DNA of 64,000 nucleotides, taken from Coniferiporia sulphurascens (Eukaryota > Basidiomycota > Agaricomycetes > Hymenochaetales > Hymenochaetaceae). Made by a program: the position numbers and the translations under genes. Below are positions 1-10,700 of this stretch, one piece after another; within the stretch, counting starts at the first letter, position 1, and every line of letters starts with the position of its first letter. Location: positions 186,001-250,000 of the forward strand of contig NBBA01000012.1 in the NCBI GenBank assembly GCA_002794785.1. Direction: 5' to 3'. The notes under the pieces were generated by a model. It saw only the letters and a list, made by a program, of their open reading frames with translations, ran no database searches and was not told the origin of the DNA.

Positions 1-44
1 GTGGGGAGGGGTCGGAGGTTGCTGAGTCCAGAATGGCGTCAGGG

Positions 45-713
45 TTAACGGAGGGGGGGGGCCCAGATCATGTCTATGGGGCACCTAAGGCGGTTGCCGT
101 CGGGCCTTGAGTCCGCGTCAGGTAAATGGGCAGGCGCTAGGCCGTGCCCATGGAAAAAGTCGTCAAGGGGTTGTGCCCTCAATTCCTCTGGCCATGAGGC
201 AGGGAGTTCGGACCATGTGGGGTGGCGACGGTTGAAGTCGCCTGCCACAAGGAGGGTGGTGGCTATTGCCGAGGGGAGCAAGAAAAGGAAAAGCTCACCT
301 GGGTACTGTGGGGGGGCCCCGGCCCGGTCCGGGGGTGACATGCCATAGTAGTTGCACACCCGGATCGTGAGGGAGGATTGGATTTCCACAGTGATGATGT
401 CGGTGCTGTGTGAGGCAGTTCCAAGCACTGACCATGAAGTTGGGGGGAGGGAGTGTGCCATGTAGGTGACTACCTGAGGGCGTGAATCGGGGGGTAGGAC
501 CGGTGTGTAGCCTGGGATGTTGGGGACATTAAACACTGGCATACCAGTGGGGTCAGTGAGGGATGGTTGCAGGCCTATTTGGTACCAGGGTGGTTCCTGT
601 ATAAGAATCAGGTGCAGTGGTGAAGGGGAGTCAGTAAGGAGCAGAATCAGGGAATTTATTGCTGCAAGTGAGTGGGCAGCGTTCCACTGCATGACGGAGA
701 TGTCTCCAATCAT
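45..713 (-). pseudogene. LINE ORF2, APE-type endonuclease fragment (L1)
   Basis: This is the N-terminal endonuclease of LINE ORF2, which nicks target DNA for target-primed reverse transcription. The start at 713 overlaps the ORF1 stop as ATGA, the arrangement seen in the other copies. Visible motifs in order are QWNAAHSLA, LILIQEPPW, the YYGMSPPDR segment, VAGDFNRRHPTW (the GDFN-H-W signature) and PIDMIWAP. The frame ends at 45-47 just after this last motif. Sibling copies continue with an SDH motif, so the break is a one-base slip in the long G run at about 52-61. The RT portion lies outside the window. Most residues expected for nuclease activity are present, but the ORF is truncated by the frameshift. 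Confidence 0.85.
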
Positions 714-2651
714 GACTCCTCCATCTGTTCGAAGGTGGGCTCGTCCCCAATGGCCTCCAGGATTTGGCGGTATCGCTTCTTCTTGGGGCAGGACGGGAGG
801 GTGGCGGGTGGTCGCCCTTGCAGTTGGTGCAGTGGCGAGGGTGTGGGCATGGGTCGGCTTCGGCCACAGCATTGGTGGCGCAGTGGGCACAGTTCTTGTG
901 GTGGTTGTGGGTAAGGTGATTACCCCCACAGTCCGCACAGCAGGCTTGAGCATGGCACCCTTTAGTTCCATGTCCGAGGCCTTGGCAGCGCTCACACTGG
1001 GTGAGGCTGGTGTTAAGCTCAACGGTTACGCGGTGATCGACGTCGGGGCTTCCTGATCGTCGAGATTGATAGTACGGCAACGGGGCTTCTAGATGTCGTA
1101 AGTCGAAGGTGATCGTCGATGGGGCTTCCTGATCGGTAATGTGGACGCGGTAGGCTTTCTATAACGAGTCGGGTTACGACGAAGCGACTAATGGTCAAGG
1201 GGCACACAGTAGACTGGTGGTAGCAGATAATGGGCTTGTATGAACAAAGAGCACAAGCTTAGGGCTTGTGCTACTGAAGTTACATGCTTATATGCTATTC
1301 TATGTGTTTGTTACTGTAGCGACTTGGTTAGGTGTGTTTACCAGACCCTGGGGGTCATGGAACTCAAGGGAGTGCCTTGGTAATACAAGTACGGTGATCA
1401 GTAAGCAAAGCACGTCATGATGGTGCAAGAAGGCGTCATCATGGCGTCTTATGGCGCAAGGCGAATAAGGATGAGTAAGACAGAGGAATGGGGGAGTTGC
1501 GCTGACTGATGATGGTGAAGAGGAAGTGAGTCAGCGCAGGAAGGGGAAGTAAAGGAAAATTGTAACAGCTGGGGCGTATGGGAGGTACAGAGAGGTGGAG
1601 GGAGGAACCGAAGAGCCAAACCCGTGGGCGCTTAAGGAGGTGCTCTCGGATGGACCCATTGGGGTCGACGAAGGAGAAGGCCACCAGGCACTTGCTCAGG
1701 GAGGGCAGGTGTTCGGGGGTTGTGGCAAAGTGGGGGGCAACTATGAAATCCAAGAGGCAAAGAGATGGGTTGTTGGTGACTTTGGCCAGGAGGACGGTCT
1801 TGGAGATGGTGTGCTCGTTCTGGCCGAAGTGGTAGTCCTTGCAGGGTACCATTGAAATCTGCAGGGAGGACCTAGGCTGAACTCAGGAGGGGGTCAGTTG
1901 GAATACCTTGGGGGCCTCGGCCCCCTTGGTAGTGCACCTGTCACGCATGTGGTGTGTGAAAGCCTCCGCATGCCGGTCAATAATCGTGGCTGTGGAGGGG
2001 TTAGCCGAGTATGGTCGCTGCGCAAACATGGTCACAAGGTTCCCCTTCACATTAAATGAGGAGGAAAGGACCATGACTTGGTCCGCAGTAGGGAGGGAGG
2101 CAAAGAAATCACGTGCTATTTTTGTGAGGACCATGGCGGGTTTCTGGAGGTGTGCTGAAAGGCCGGTGACTGGTGAGAGGACCAGTGTTGGGTCCTTGGC
2201 ATACATAGTAGGCAGGGGGGGCACCTGCTGTGTGCGCTTCTTCTTCTTCTTTTGCGCCGGGTTGATGACCGCCCCAGCGACAGGTGCCACTGGGGTGGGG
2301 TTGGTGGATGTTGGGGGGGCTGCTGCTGCGCTACCTGGGCATAGGAGGTGGGGGCGATCAGAATTGTTGCCTGGGGGGTGGGCTGTTGCTGTTGCTGTTG
2401 TTGTTGATGGGGGGCGGGCCTAGAGCTGAGAGAAGACATCTGGCGGGAAATAGAAGCCACATCAGTAGTCAGGCGTTTGACCACATCGGTCAGCGCCTTC
2501 ATCTCTGGGGTCATGGGGGTGGTGCCAGGGGTCCTGGTGGTGGCCGGGGGCCCCTGCTGGGGGCGAGCTGGCTGGAAGGGGTATGGGAGGTCGAAGCCTC
2601 CCTCCCCCGTGTGCTGGTAGGCAACGATCGCATCGAACATCGCCCTTGTCG
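710..2651 (-). pseudogene. LINE ORF1, gag-like zinc-knuckle protein (L1), LTR-interrupted
   Basis: This is the first ORF of the LINE, expected to bind the element RNA and form the ribonucleoprotein. Reading from 2651 down, it has a segment matching AMFDAIVAYQHTGEGG, a glutamine-rich stretch near 2385-2405, a basic KKKKK-type patch near 2235-2260, the conserved domain with the VPCKDYHFGQN motif, and finally the cysteine cluster CERCQGLGHGTKGC (CX2CX4HX4C). A solo LTR with its 5-bp duplication splits the gene at 1011-1572. A frame change within the last knuckle region (about 780-800) breaks the frame that should reach the ORF2 start. The N-terminal ~200 residues are absent. Confidence 0.82.
1011..1567 (+). 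mobile_element. Solo LTR, copy 1 (557 bp)
   Basis: The segment starts TGTTA and ends TAACA, the short inverted termini of an LTR. It is flanked by the 5-bp duplication GCTGG (1006-1010 and 1568-1572). Two relatives lie at 9737-10294 (opposite orientation) and 40455-41003. No internal retrotransposon region is present, so it is a solo LTR left by LTR-LTR recombination. A short motif GGGCTTCCTGATCG recurs near its start. Strand is given only relative to the other copies. The parent element (Copia or Gypsy) cannot be told from the LTR. Confidence 0.87.
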
Positions 2652-4373
2652 GGTGGTTGGGGATCTGGTGGGATCCAGGCCTCTCCTTCAAGTCCCATGT
2701 CGAGCATATGCGCTCCAAGGGACTATCCACACTTGCCGCCCTCCACATTCTGGGCAACACCCAACGCAGCATCTCGGCCCTCCTCCTCCATCGCCTTTAT
2801 ACCTCCTGTGTCCACTCCGTCCTGTCATGGGGAGCGCCAGTATGGTACCACGGCTGCCACCAAAAAACTCTGGTAAACCGCCTCCAGGCTGTACAAAACA
2901 CGGCCTGCCGCTGGATTTTGGGCATCTTCAAAGGTGCCTCCCCCCATTCTACTAATTTCCTTTGCTCTGTTCCCCCCCTTTCTTTCTATTTTGAGTATAT
3001 AAAGACTACCCACTCTCTGTGCCTCTGGCACACCCCTCACTCTATTGGCCGAAAATTATTTAAAAACATAGCTAACAGACCTTTCTCCCTTTCTCTGCAG
3101 GTCTGAGCCCCTCGGGTTCAACAAGTCCCTGCATACATGCATCCCCCCTGGATGGATCCTCTGGCCTTCACCCAGGGCTAGGTCCGCTTCACCACCCCCA
3201 CCACCCCAGTCAGCGCTGACACACAAAAGACATTCATGAAGGCCACATGCCAACTCGGCTCCACCCCCCATGTCCAGATATTCATGGACGGCTCCCACAT
3301 TGACAATAAGTCGGGCTCGGCCATCTGCGCTATGCTCGGCCATACCCGACTCTGGTCATGCCGACTGGAATCCCCTACCTGCGACACAGCCACGGACACT
3401 GAGGAATTCTCCCTCGCCACGGCCCCGATGGGGCGCGCCACCTCCCGGCGCAACTGCATGTTGCATCAGATATATTCTTTCTGTCCGATTCGCTGACTGC
3501 CCTCCACCTTTTCTGTACACGGGCTGCCATCCCTGGTGCCCACCTCCTCTACATCTGGAAAGCTGGAGTAGAGACTCTGCTGGACTCATACCCCCAGCTC
3601 ACCGTCCATTTCATGTGGTGCCCTGGTCACTCAGACATCCCTGGCAATGAATGGGCTGACAAAGAAGCGAAACTGGTGACAGAGCTCCCCCCATCTGACT
3701 TAAAGCCATCCACCTCCGCATTAAAAGAAGCCGCCATCCGCACACTCATGGATCGCTGGACCTTCTTGCTCGCCTCCCCCTCGCCTCCATGGCCGACAAA
3801 TACCTGGCGGTACATGGCACCCCTTCTTGCCGACCTCGAAAGCTTCTCATGCATTCGGTCGACCACCCACAAAACGAGCTCTCTGCAGTGGCACAGGTCC
3901 TCTGTCGCACCAGTCCCTACAGGGGTTACTGGCTGAGCTTCGACTCAGCCTACTGGTGCCGGCATGGCTTGATTTCGCACTGCAGGTGGCATAACCACCC
4001 CCCATGGCCCACACAGTCGACCGCTCACATCCTAGGCGGCTGCAGTACCTTCCATCCATGGATACAACGTGTATGGCCCCCTCGTGACCCTCTCCCAGTC
4101 CACCACTCAGAGTGGGCTGATGAAAACCACCTCCCGGTTCTGTGCTGCTGGCTTAAGCTAACGGGGCACCTAAACCACCTTTCAGACCACGCCACAGGCG
4201 CCATCCGGCTGTTGTTTGCCATGATGGACCTTGATGGACACCCAACTGACAAAGATATGGACCTAGACCTCCTAAGGGACTACATGTGTTGTATGCTCGG
4301 ACCTCGAACCCAGGACTTGGACCCAGCCCTTTTGGAGCTATCAGGTATGCCCCCACCCTTTCCTCATGAATAG
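2652..4373 (+). pseudogene. LINE ORF2 C-terminal part: RT thumb, RNase H, Cys/His domain (L2)
   Basis: Segments in order are the post-palm RT region (WGAPVWYHGCHQKTLVNRL, FLCSVPPLSFYF), the RNase H start at the FMDGSHIDNKSGSA motif (~3283), TEEFSL, a degraded SDSLTAL region, WCPGHSDIPGNEWAD (~3620), then the C-terminal HCRWHNHPP...HILGGC cluster and the LLELSG tail ending at 4371-4373. TGA at 3104-3106 replaces an arginine codon kept as CGA in L3 and L4. A stop also follows FTQG, and a frame change lies in the RNase H domain around 3430. Family members use RNase H to remove RNA from the cDNA hybrid. This copy cannot make it. Confidence 0.83.
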
Positions 4374-4617
4374 CACCTGTCTTTTGGCTTCCTATGGATA
4401 CATCTTGGCTGGCGCTCTCACCCCCCCTTTCCTTTTCTAAGCTCCCTACTTTGACCTGCCTTCATACGCCTGGTTTGTTCATAGTGATATGTATTCCTCC
4501 TTCTTTGATTTTTCCTACTAAATAGGGGCTCTTCACACTTTGGCTCCCCCCGGGAGCAGAGCCCCGCCCAGTTTTGTGCAATGCGCAATGACAGGTGCCT
4601 CTGTTGTTATGTAGTTA

Positions 4618-4638
4618 GGGCCCCCCCTTCGGGGGGGC
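4618..4638 (+). other. LINE family A/C 3' UTR hairpin
   Basis: Seven C (4621-4627) pair with seven G (4631-4637) across a TTC loop. It sits about 50 bases before the tail and just after a conserved AAACTGGG-type block. The same G/C-run hairpin recurs in L4, L6, L8, L10, L13, L14, L15, L16, L17 and L19 with varying stem length. Known LINEs are recognised by their RT through 3' RNA structure; that role here is inferred. Confidence 0.7.
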
Positions 4639-5076
4639 AGCTTGTAATTATGTAATGCTGCAGGAATAATAATTAAAATTTTAAAAAAAAAATGGACATG
4701 GCCCTGGGTGAAGGCCAGAGGATCCATCCATGGGGGATGCGTGTATGCAGGGACTTGTTGAACCTGGGGGGCTCGGACCTGCAGAGAAAGGGAGAAAGGT
4801 CTGTTAGCTATGTTTTTAAACAATTTACAACCAATAGAGTGAGGGGTGCACCATAGACACAGAGAATGGGTAGTCTTTATATACTTGAAGTAAAAAGAGA
4901 GAGGAGGGACAGAGCAAAGAAAATTTGTGGAATGGGGGGAGGCACCTTTGAAGATGCCCAGTATCCATCGACAGGCCATGTTTTGCATGGCCTGGAGGCG
5001 GTTTACCAGGGTTTTTTGCTGGCAGCCATGGTACCACTCTGGTGCTCCCCATGAAAGGACAGAGCAGACACAGGAG

Positions 5077-5296
5077 TCTAAAATCTACGCATGTTGGTAG
5101 ACGATGAGGTGCAGTGGTGATGATCAGGCAAAGGTGGTTATCAGTGTACCGATGTATTTCTAGGCGAGACAGTTTTATACACGTTGTGGCTAGTTACTTC
5201 TATCTAGCTCTATATTGTATGGCATTTCGTTGCTTATCGTTCTTAGTAAGTTTTTCATATGACAGTACTTATTTTATCGTTCGTTTTTTATTTATA
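5077..5296. mobile_element. Unclassified 220-bp insertion with 5-bp TSD
   Basis: The LINE sequence is cut between two copies of AGGAG (5072-5076 and 5297-5301). The insert begins TCTAAAATC and ends TTTTTTATTTATA. It has no coding potential, no clear terminal inverted repeat and no TG...CA ends. A short solo LTR or a small non-autonomous element are both possible. Confidence 0.6.
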
Positions 5297-5458
5297 AGGA
5301 GGTATAAAGATGGCAGAGGAGGAGGGCCGAGATTCCACATTGGGTGTTGCCCAGGATGCGGAGGGCGGCAAGTGTGGACAGCCCCTTGGAGCGCATACGC
5401 TCAATGTGGGGTTTGAAGGAGAGGCCCGGGTCCCACCAGATCCCCAACCACCGAAGTG

Positions 5459-5467
5459 GGATTGAGG
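5459..5467 (+). repeat. KDZ target-site duplication, left
   Basis: GGATTGAGG, repeated exactly at 21348-21356. Uninterrupted LINE copies (for example near 24917) carry the sequence once, followed by GGCAGAT as at the right flank. Confidence 0.85.
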
Positions 5468-7372
5468 AGCCGTGCCAACCAATATGTTGGTACCCGGCCA
5501 GTGATCACTGCGTTTGAGTAATCATACCCAGCCAGTGGCTAGGCAGGGTGGCTGAAGCTCCCATATTTGGCCTCTGGGGCTATAGCTAAGCTTTAGTCAG
5601 TGGTGCGGCACCCCGGCAGGGCTAGGGTCCTTCCCAATAAGGGTGGCACTGCCGTCGGGGTCGGTGCCCACCCGCCATGGGCCTAATTAGGAAGGGGCGC
5701 AGTCCCCGACAGGGACCGGACCCTTGATGTAGCCTGTGGCATGTGCCTGGCCACGCCACACCCGCCGCTCGTTGCTGCACAGTGCTTGCTCCTCATCGCC
5801 GCCTCACACCCATTGCACCTGCTGTGCGTGCCCACTGTGTGCCCACCACATAAAATCGAAAAAAACATTTATTTAAAAAATCATTACTACAGATGATGTT
5901 TTGCACACAAGTGGCCTCACCATGATGTACAGCACCCGTTGCGCCCACAGCGCTCGCCATGCCCGCCCACCATGCCCACCGCACCCACTGTAGAAAATCG
6001 AAAAAATTCTTATTAAAAATCTATACCCACAGAATAATGGGTGGCTTCATCTCGTCTTGATAGTGAGCATGCAGTGGGGCCTCACCGCGCCGCTCTGCCC
6101 TGTACTGCGCCCACCCACAGCACCTGCCATCCAAAATCGAAAAAAAAAACTTATTATTTGAAAATTACACCTGTAGGGACATAGATGGGTTCATCGTGTC
6201 TTGACAGTGAGCTCGAAGTGGCCATGCCGCACCATGCCGTATCGCGCCTGCCCACAGCACCCACCGTCCAAAATCGAAAAAACATATTATTTGAAAATTA
6301 TAACTGCAGGGACATAGATGGGTTCGGTCTCGTCTTGACAGTGAGCTCGAAGTGGCCATGCCGCGCCATGCCATATCGTGCCCATCGCGCAAAATCGAAG
6401 AAATTTTCTCATTAAAGAATTATAACTGCAGGAGCATGAGCAACTTTGCCTCGTCTTGACGGCATGCACACAAGTGGCTCAAGGAGGACACTCACCACCA
6501 TCTTGCGCCCACCCGTGCAGCTGGCCCCCTCGTGGATGACGGCTCCATTGCCTCCCCACCCACCCTCCTTCCCTTATGGTCCTTCGCCGTCCATACTCAT
6601 GATATCACTGTTGGTGTTATCGCCGTCATTGGTTGCGCCCTGTCACCACTGTCATTGAAGATGCCGCCAAATCGATATTGCAGCAATCACCATCGCCTCT
6701 GCCGGGTCCATCGCACACTGTTGATGGGTCGGTATCGCTGCCGCTAGCCCACGATATTGCGGAAATACTGATGGCATCGCTTTCCGAGCGCTTTGCTGTT
6801 GGATCGTTATCACTGTCATCAGCTGCACACCATCGCCGCTGGCATTAAAGCAGTCGCCATCTCGATTGTACAAAGACGATATCGCTGCCGCTGTCACCGC
6901 TGGGTCCATTGCACGCCATCGTCGGGTCGGTATTGTTGCCACGTCGCTTGCTATATTGCAGTATCGCCGATGGCCTCGTTTCTGATAGCCCCGTTGTCAG
7001 ATTCAAGTAGAAAGGATCGCATGTATAGATAGTAGCTGGATGTACCATAGTAACCATACCCATCGCTGATGATCAATATCACCGTCGCTTTTGCTGGTGC
7101 TGTAATCTCGCCCCCCTCATGCATCCTCCCAGTCCCAGTATGTCACATCTTTTCAAGCACAGTGCTGTTGTGATTAACAATCACTAGTAGCGTGGCTCCA
7201 TGAGATGTTGCCGATGTTGAGTCGATGTCGATGGATGCCAGAGCTTTTCGAGCACGAGTGCAGTGCTATTGGCTGCCGCAGATGAGGTTCGCTGATGGCG
7301 TGGTCCCGTGCGATGTTCGCCGATGTGGGAGTCGATGAGTCGATGATCTTGTGGCCATCTGTCATCTATCAT
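5468..7372 (+). repeat. KDZ left terminal inverted repeat (~1.9 kb)
   Basis: It pairs with the complement of 19403-21347. The outer end reads AGCCGTGCCAACCAATATG against ACCAGTGCTAACCAATATG at the right end. The arms have clearly diverged by substitutions and small indels, so the insertion is not recent. No protein is supported in either arm; short ORFs here are fortuitous. Confidence 0.85.
5840..6480 (+). repeat. Subterminal repeat array, left arm (5 units)
   Basis: Five units of about 120-140 bp each carry an AAAATCGAAAAA core at about 5852, 5993, 6132, 6271 and 6391. Each core is followed by an AT-rich stretch and, in most units, by a GACATAGATGGG / TCTTGACAGTGAGCTCGAAG block. The mirror set lies in the right arm. 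Such arrays are typical transposase-binding regions; binding is inferred. Confidence 0.75.
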
Positions 7373-7722
7373 ACAAGTTTTGTCATCATTGCCATCTGTG
7401 TAAACATTGACACTGAGATTCCGGATGATGTGCCACAATGGCCGTCTCAGTCTCCAGAGGATACTGACTGATGTGTATTCGCACCACCAAGCGCCATTAT
7501 TATGGCGGTAGGCATTGTCGTTGCTGTCGTCATGGACATTGTTAAGTTGCCGTCATTGATTGATAGCTTGCCACCGAGTCGAGAGGAATTATGGAGGTCA
7601 AGACTCCAGCGATGTACAATGCCTGGGAGGTTGGAAGGGAGTGCAAACGCTAAGACGACTCGTGCTTAATAAGCATTTGTAATTCAAACAGTACCTCGTA
7701 AACACAAGACTATTGTAATAGA
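7373..7722. other. Spacer between left TIR and transposase end
   Basis: Only weak similarity to the right arm is left, and no coding signal was seen. The transposase stop lies at 7723-7725, so this should hold its 3' UTR and terminator. Confidence 0.4.
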
Positions 7723-10700
7723 CTATATATCCCCAACATCAGATTTGGGGTCGATCAGAGGAAGTTCGCCATCATCATCCTCTCCTTCAATGGGTATGAT
7801 CTCTCCACCATCTAATACAAGAGTCCTATCAGAGACACTCTGTGACGAGAGTTGAATGTCGTCAGAACTGTTGAGATTCCCAAAAGCCTCCCCCGTTTCG
7901 TCCATATCTATATTCGAGGGATGCGAACGCCATGCCAGGTCCAAAGTTGTTCATTTTCTCTTAGATTTTTGCTGTCCTTGAGAATTGGCTTGGTCATGTG
8001 AATTGACCTGGTCTTGTAAGTTGTCAGAGGCGATACAATATTGCTCTGGCCAATCAACATCGTGTCCATTTACGATGATGGTCTTATACCATTGCGACGC
8101 GAACGAGGTTCCAAGGGACTCCCACATGTCTGCTTGCTTCTCCGTGTATGCTCGAAGCCCAGCTGCAAGATCATCGGGTATGTCAGTTTGGCATAGAGAT
8201 TGAGATTGCCACCACTTCACCTTCCAGTCGCAATATGCTAGCATGCGATGCATCTCCTCTAAAACAAGAGTGATTTCTTCACTCCAGCGTTCAGCACAAG
8301 CTTGCGATTGAGCCCAATGGACTCGGATTCCTATATCATATTAGTATAATGGCCCATGATGAGCAGCTTATAGACATACCCTTGTTTATTTCATCAGGAT
8401 TCCCCTCTCCCTCTCGCATTCATGTCCAGATCCAGGAGGGACTGAAGTTGCGCTGGCTGTGCACCGCATTTCTCTTGGAAAGTCCTCGATTCCTATGATC
8501 TTTCTCTTCTTCATCTTCACCCTGTCCACATACATCTTCTTTTGCAAGGGGTTTGAGTCACATAGACCAAGATCCATTTGGATCTAGCCTAGTCAGAGCT
8601 GACTGGGCGGCCCGGTAACATTCCACAGTCAGCTCAATCCTGCTTGAAAAGCTGAACAGGACTGATCGTGCACACGTATTGTCTCGCTGACCAACGCTGT
8701 TGATCTTTTTGAAAGACAGGTTGCTCAACTTGAGATGAAGGAGATGGCGGAGCTCGACTAAACTATCCTCTGCCTGTGCCATGTGTAAATGCTTCTCCAT
8801 TTCGACGAGCCTGTAGCGAGATGGGAGAACAGCTCTCAAATCAGCACTGAGATCAGATGTCATGCATAAGGGGGGAATGTTGAGGAGTAACTTGACTTCT
8901 GGTGAATCCTTCACAGGATCCCACATCGACTGGTCAGCGGTTACCTCGTTCACGACCTGTAGGATCTGGATGGCCGCACAGGGCATGTATATAACCTGTG
9001 CCTTCCTCCATTTGGTGATCCTACCGACCAGTGCCGTCTTCCTCTCTTGTACTTTCGTGGCCGTTATTGTATGAGGTCTCACTTTTCACATGGCAACTAA
9101 CACAGTGAATGTTCATCTAAAAACACATATTGATGAGCAGTATGAGATTAAGCAGCGAAAAGCACTACACACTTGAGCTCCTTGAGTTCGAGTCCCCTTA
9201 CAAGAAACTTGCTCGCAGTCAAACCATCAACCATATCTTGACCATTGATGATAGACTGTTCGTCTTCTTTTGCCAGCTGCTTGCATATGTCAGCCAAAGA
9301 GTCATCTAAAGGGGCAAAGTCATTAGTGAAATCGATCTCCTTCCTTGCACCAGTCACTTACGAGTGACAGGCTCAGTGTATGGATCCGGGGCCTTGAGGG
9401 GACTCTTTTGCCATGTCTCTACCATGCGACTCCACTTAGCCACCAGCGTGGGCCCGACAGCTTCCGTCATTGTGTCGTAATGTGTCCTATGCTTGACATG
9501 CATAAGCTCAGCATCCATAAGCTTTTGCAGGAGAGAGAGATCTAAACAGCGCAAGTCAATTCATGTAGTGTAGATTTTCAATGAAGTTGAAATGTACTTC
9601 CCTAATCCGGTAATTTTTCGCCAATTCCAAGCTGACCAATGGTCGTCAATGGTGTCATGGCGAAACCCGGGGCCCATTTCCCATGTACTCATTGCTATGG
9701 GATTAATGTGAGACCACCCTCATTCTATGCCTTTGCTGTTACAATTTTCCTTTACCTTCCCCTCACTGTGCTGACTCACTTCCTCTTCATCATCATCAGT
9801 CAGCGCAACTCCCCCATTTCTCTGCCTTACTCATCCCTATTCGCCTTGCGCCATAAGACGCCATGATGATGCCTTATTGCACCATCATGATGAGCTTTGC
9901 TTACTGATCACCATACTTGTATTACCAAGGTCTTCCTTGAGTTTCCATGACCTTCCATAGTCTGGTAAACACACCTAACCAAGTTGCTACAGTAGCAAAC
10001 ACATAAGTGGCATATAAGCATGTAACTTCAGTAGCACAAGCCCTAAGCTTGTGCTCTTTGTTCATACAAGCCCATTATCTGCTACCACCAGTCTACTGTG
10101 TGCCATTGAGCCACTAGTTGCTTCGTCGTAACCCGACTCTATTAAGAAGCACACCGTGTCCATATCATCGATCAGGAAGCCCCGCTGACAATCATCTTCA
10201 ACTTACGACATCTAGGAAGCCCCATTGTCATCCCTACTAGCACCGACGATCAGGAAGCCCGACATTGATCCCTGCATAACCGTTGAGCTTAACATTCGCC
10301 ATCTGTCCGTGCCAAATATGGGAGGAGATTGAGGGAGTAAGGACTTTGGCAAGGTTCACCATGTGCTCTCAGATGGAATTTGGGAACTGCAACATGAAGA
10401 ATCATGCAAAGGAAGGTGGCTTGAAGTTCGGCAGGATATTTGTGGACATGTGCAAGCAGCTTTTTGTGCCATTGGCATGCAATGTTGTAGGTCATGAGCA
10501 GAAGTGTGGTACTGGCACCAACGAGAGCGGATAGGAAGATATAGTCCATATTTATATACCTGTAAGACCGCATATGAGTGTGTGAACTTCTAAGCCAGCC
10601 AGGTCACAGGCGTACCTTTCCCCTTTCTGTAAATCGCCGACTCCATTGCTTCTGACAATACCACTTTGTGCACAGATGACTGCACTGACCCCAGACACCA

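Larger units (their letters stand above)
1..2651 (-). mobile_element. L1: LINE (Tad1/I-like) 5' half, inverted
   Basis: Read on the minus strand, this holds most of ORF1 (2651 to 710) followed by the start of ORF2 (from 713), and runs off the left edge of the window. The N-terminal part of ORF1 is missing because the copy abuts plus-strand L2 near 2652. A solo LTR (1011-1567) sits inside ORF1. Identification rests on zinc knuckles and endonuclease motifs shared with L4, L10 and L17. Confidence 0.88.
2652..4692 (+). mobile_element. L2: 5'-truncated family-A LINE
   Basis: The copy begins inside the C-terminal part of the RT (WLGIWWDPG-like motif) and runs to a full 3' UTR and A-rich tail ending at 4692. 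Its tail abuts minus-strand L3, which resumes at 4693. The left junction with L1 falls in an 11-base stretch (GGTGGTTGGGG) that both partners could supply, so the exact base is uncertain. Confidence 0.88.
4693..5467 (-). mobile_element. L3, left part: LINE ORF2 RT C-terminus to RNase H start
   Basis: On the minus strand this encodes the end of the RT domain and the linker into RNase H, keeping CGA (4773-4775 on the complement) where several sister copies have TGA. It is interrupted by a 220-bp insert at 5077-5296. It ends at the 9-bp duplication GGATTGAGG (5459-5467) made by the KDZ transposon, and continues at 21348. The RNase H-proximal 3' part is cut off by L2 at 4693. Confidence 0.85.

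Noticed and set aside
45..1022. Single 325-aa protein
   Set aside because: The first ~100 codons are an out-of-frame reading of ORF1 zinc-knuckle DNA; only the part from 713 is endonuclease.
3090..3110. Intron acceptor (TTTCTCTGCAG) in LINE ORF2 just before the TGA codon
   Set aside because: L3 and L4 read straight through with CGA at this codon, so the stop is a mutation and not an intron border.
5459..5467. hAT transposon (8-bp TSD) as identity of the 15.9-kb element
   Set aside because: The TSD reads 9 bp, and the transposase has KDZ/CxC2 motifs rather than hAT ones.
9639..9866. Small plus-strand gene (75 aa)
   Set aside because: It spans the edge of the solo LTR and is antisense to conserved transposase codons.
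10021..10110. Promoter for the transposase at the CTTTGTTCATACAAG region
   Set aside because: It is internal to the solo LTR and lies mid-gene.
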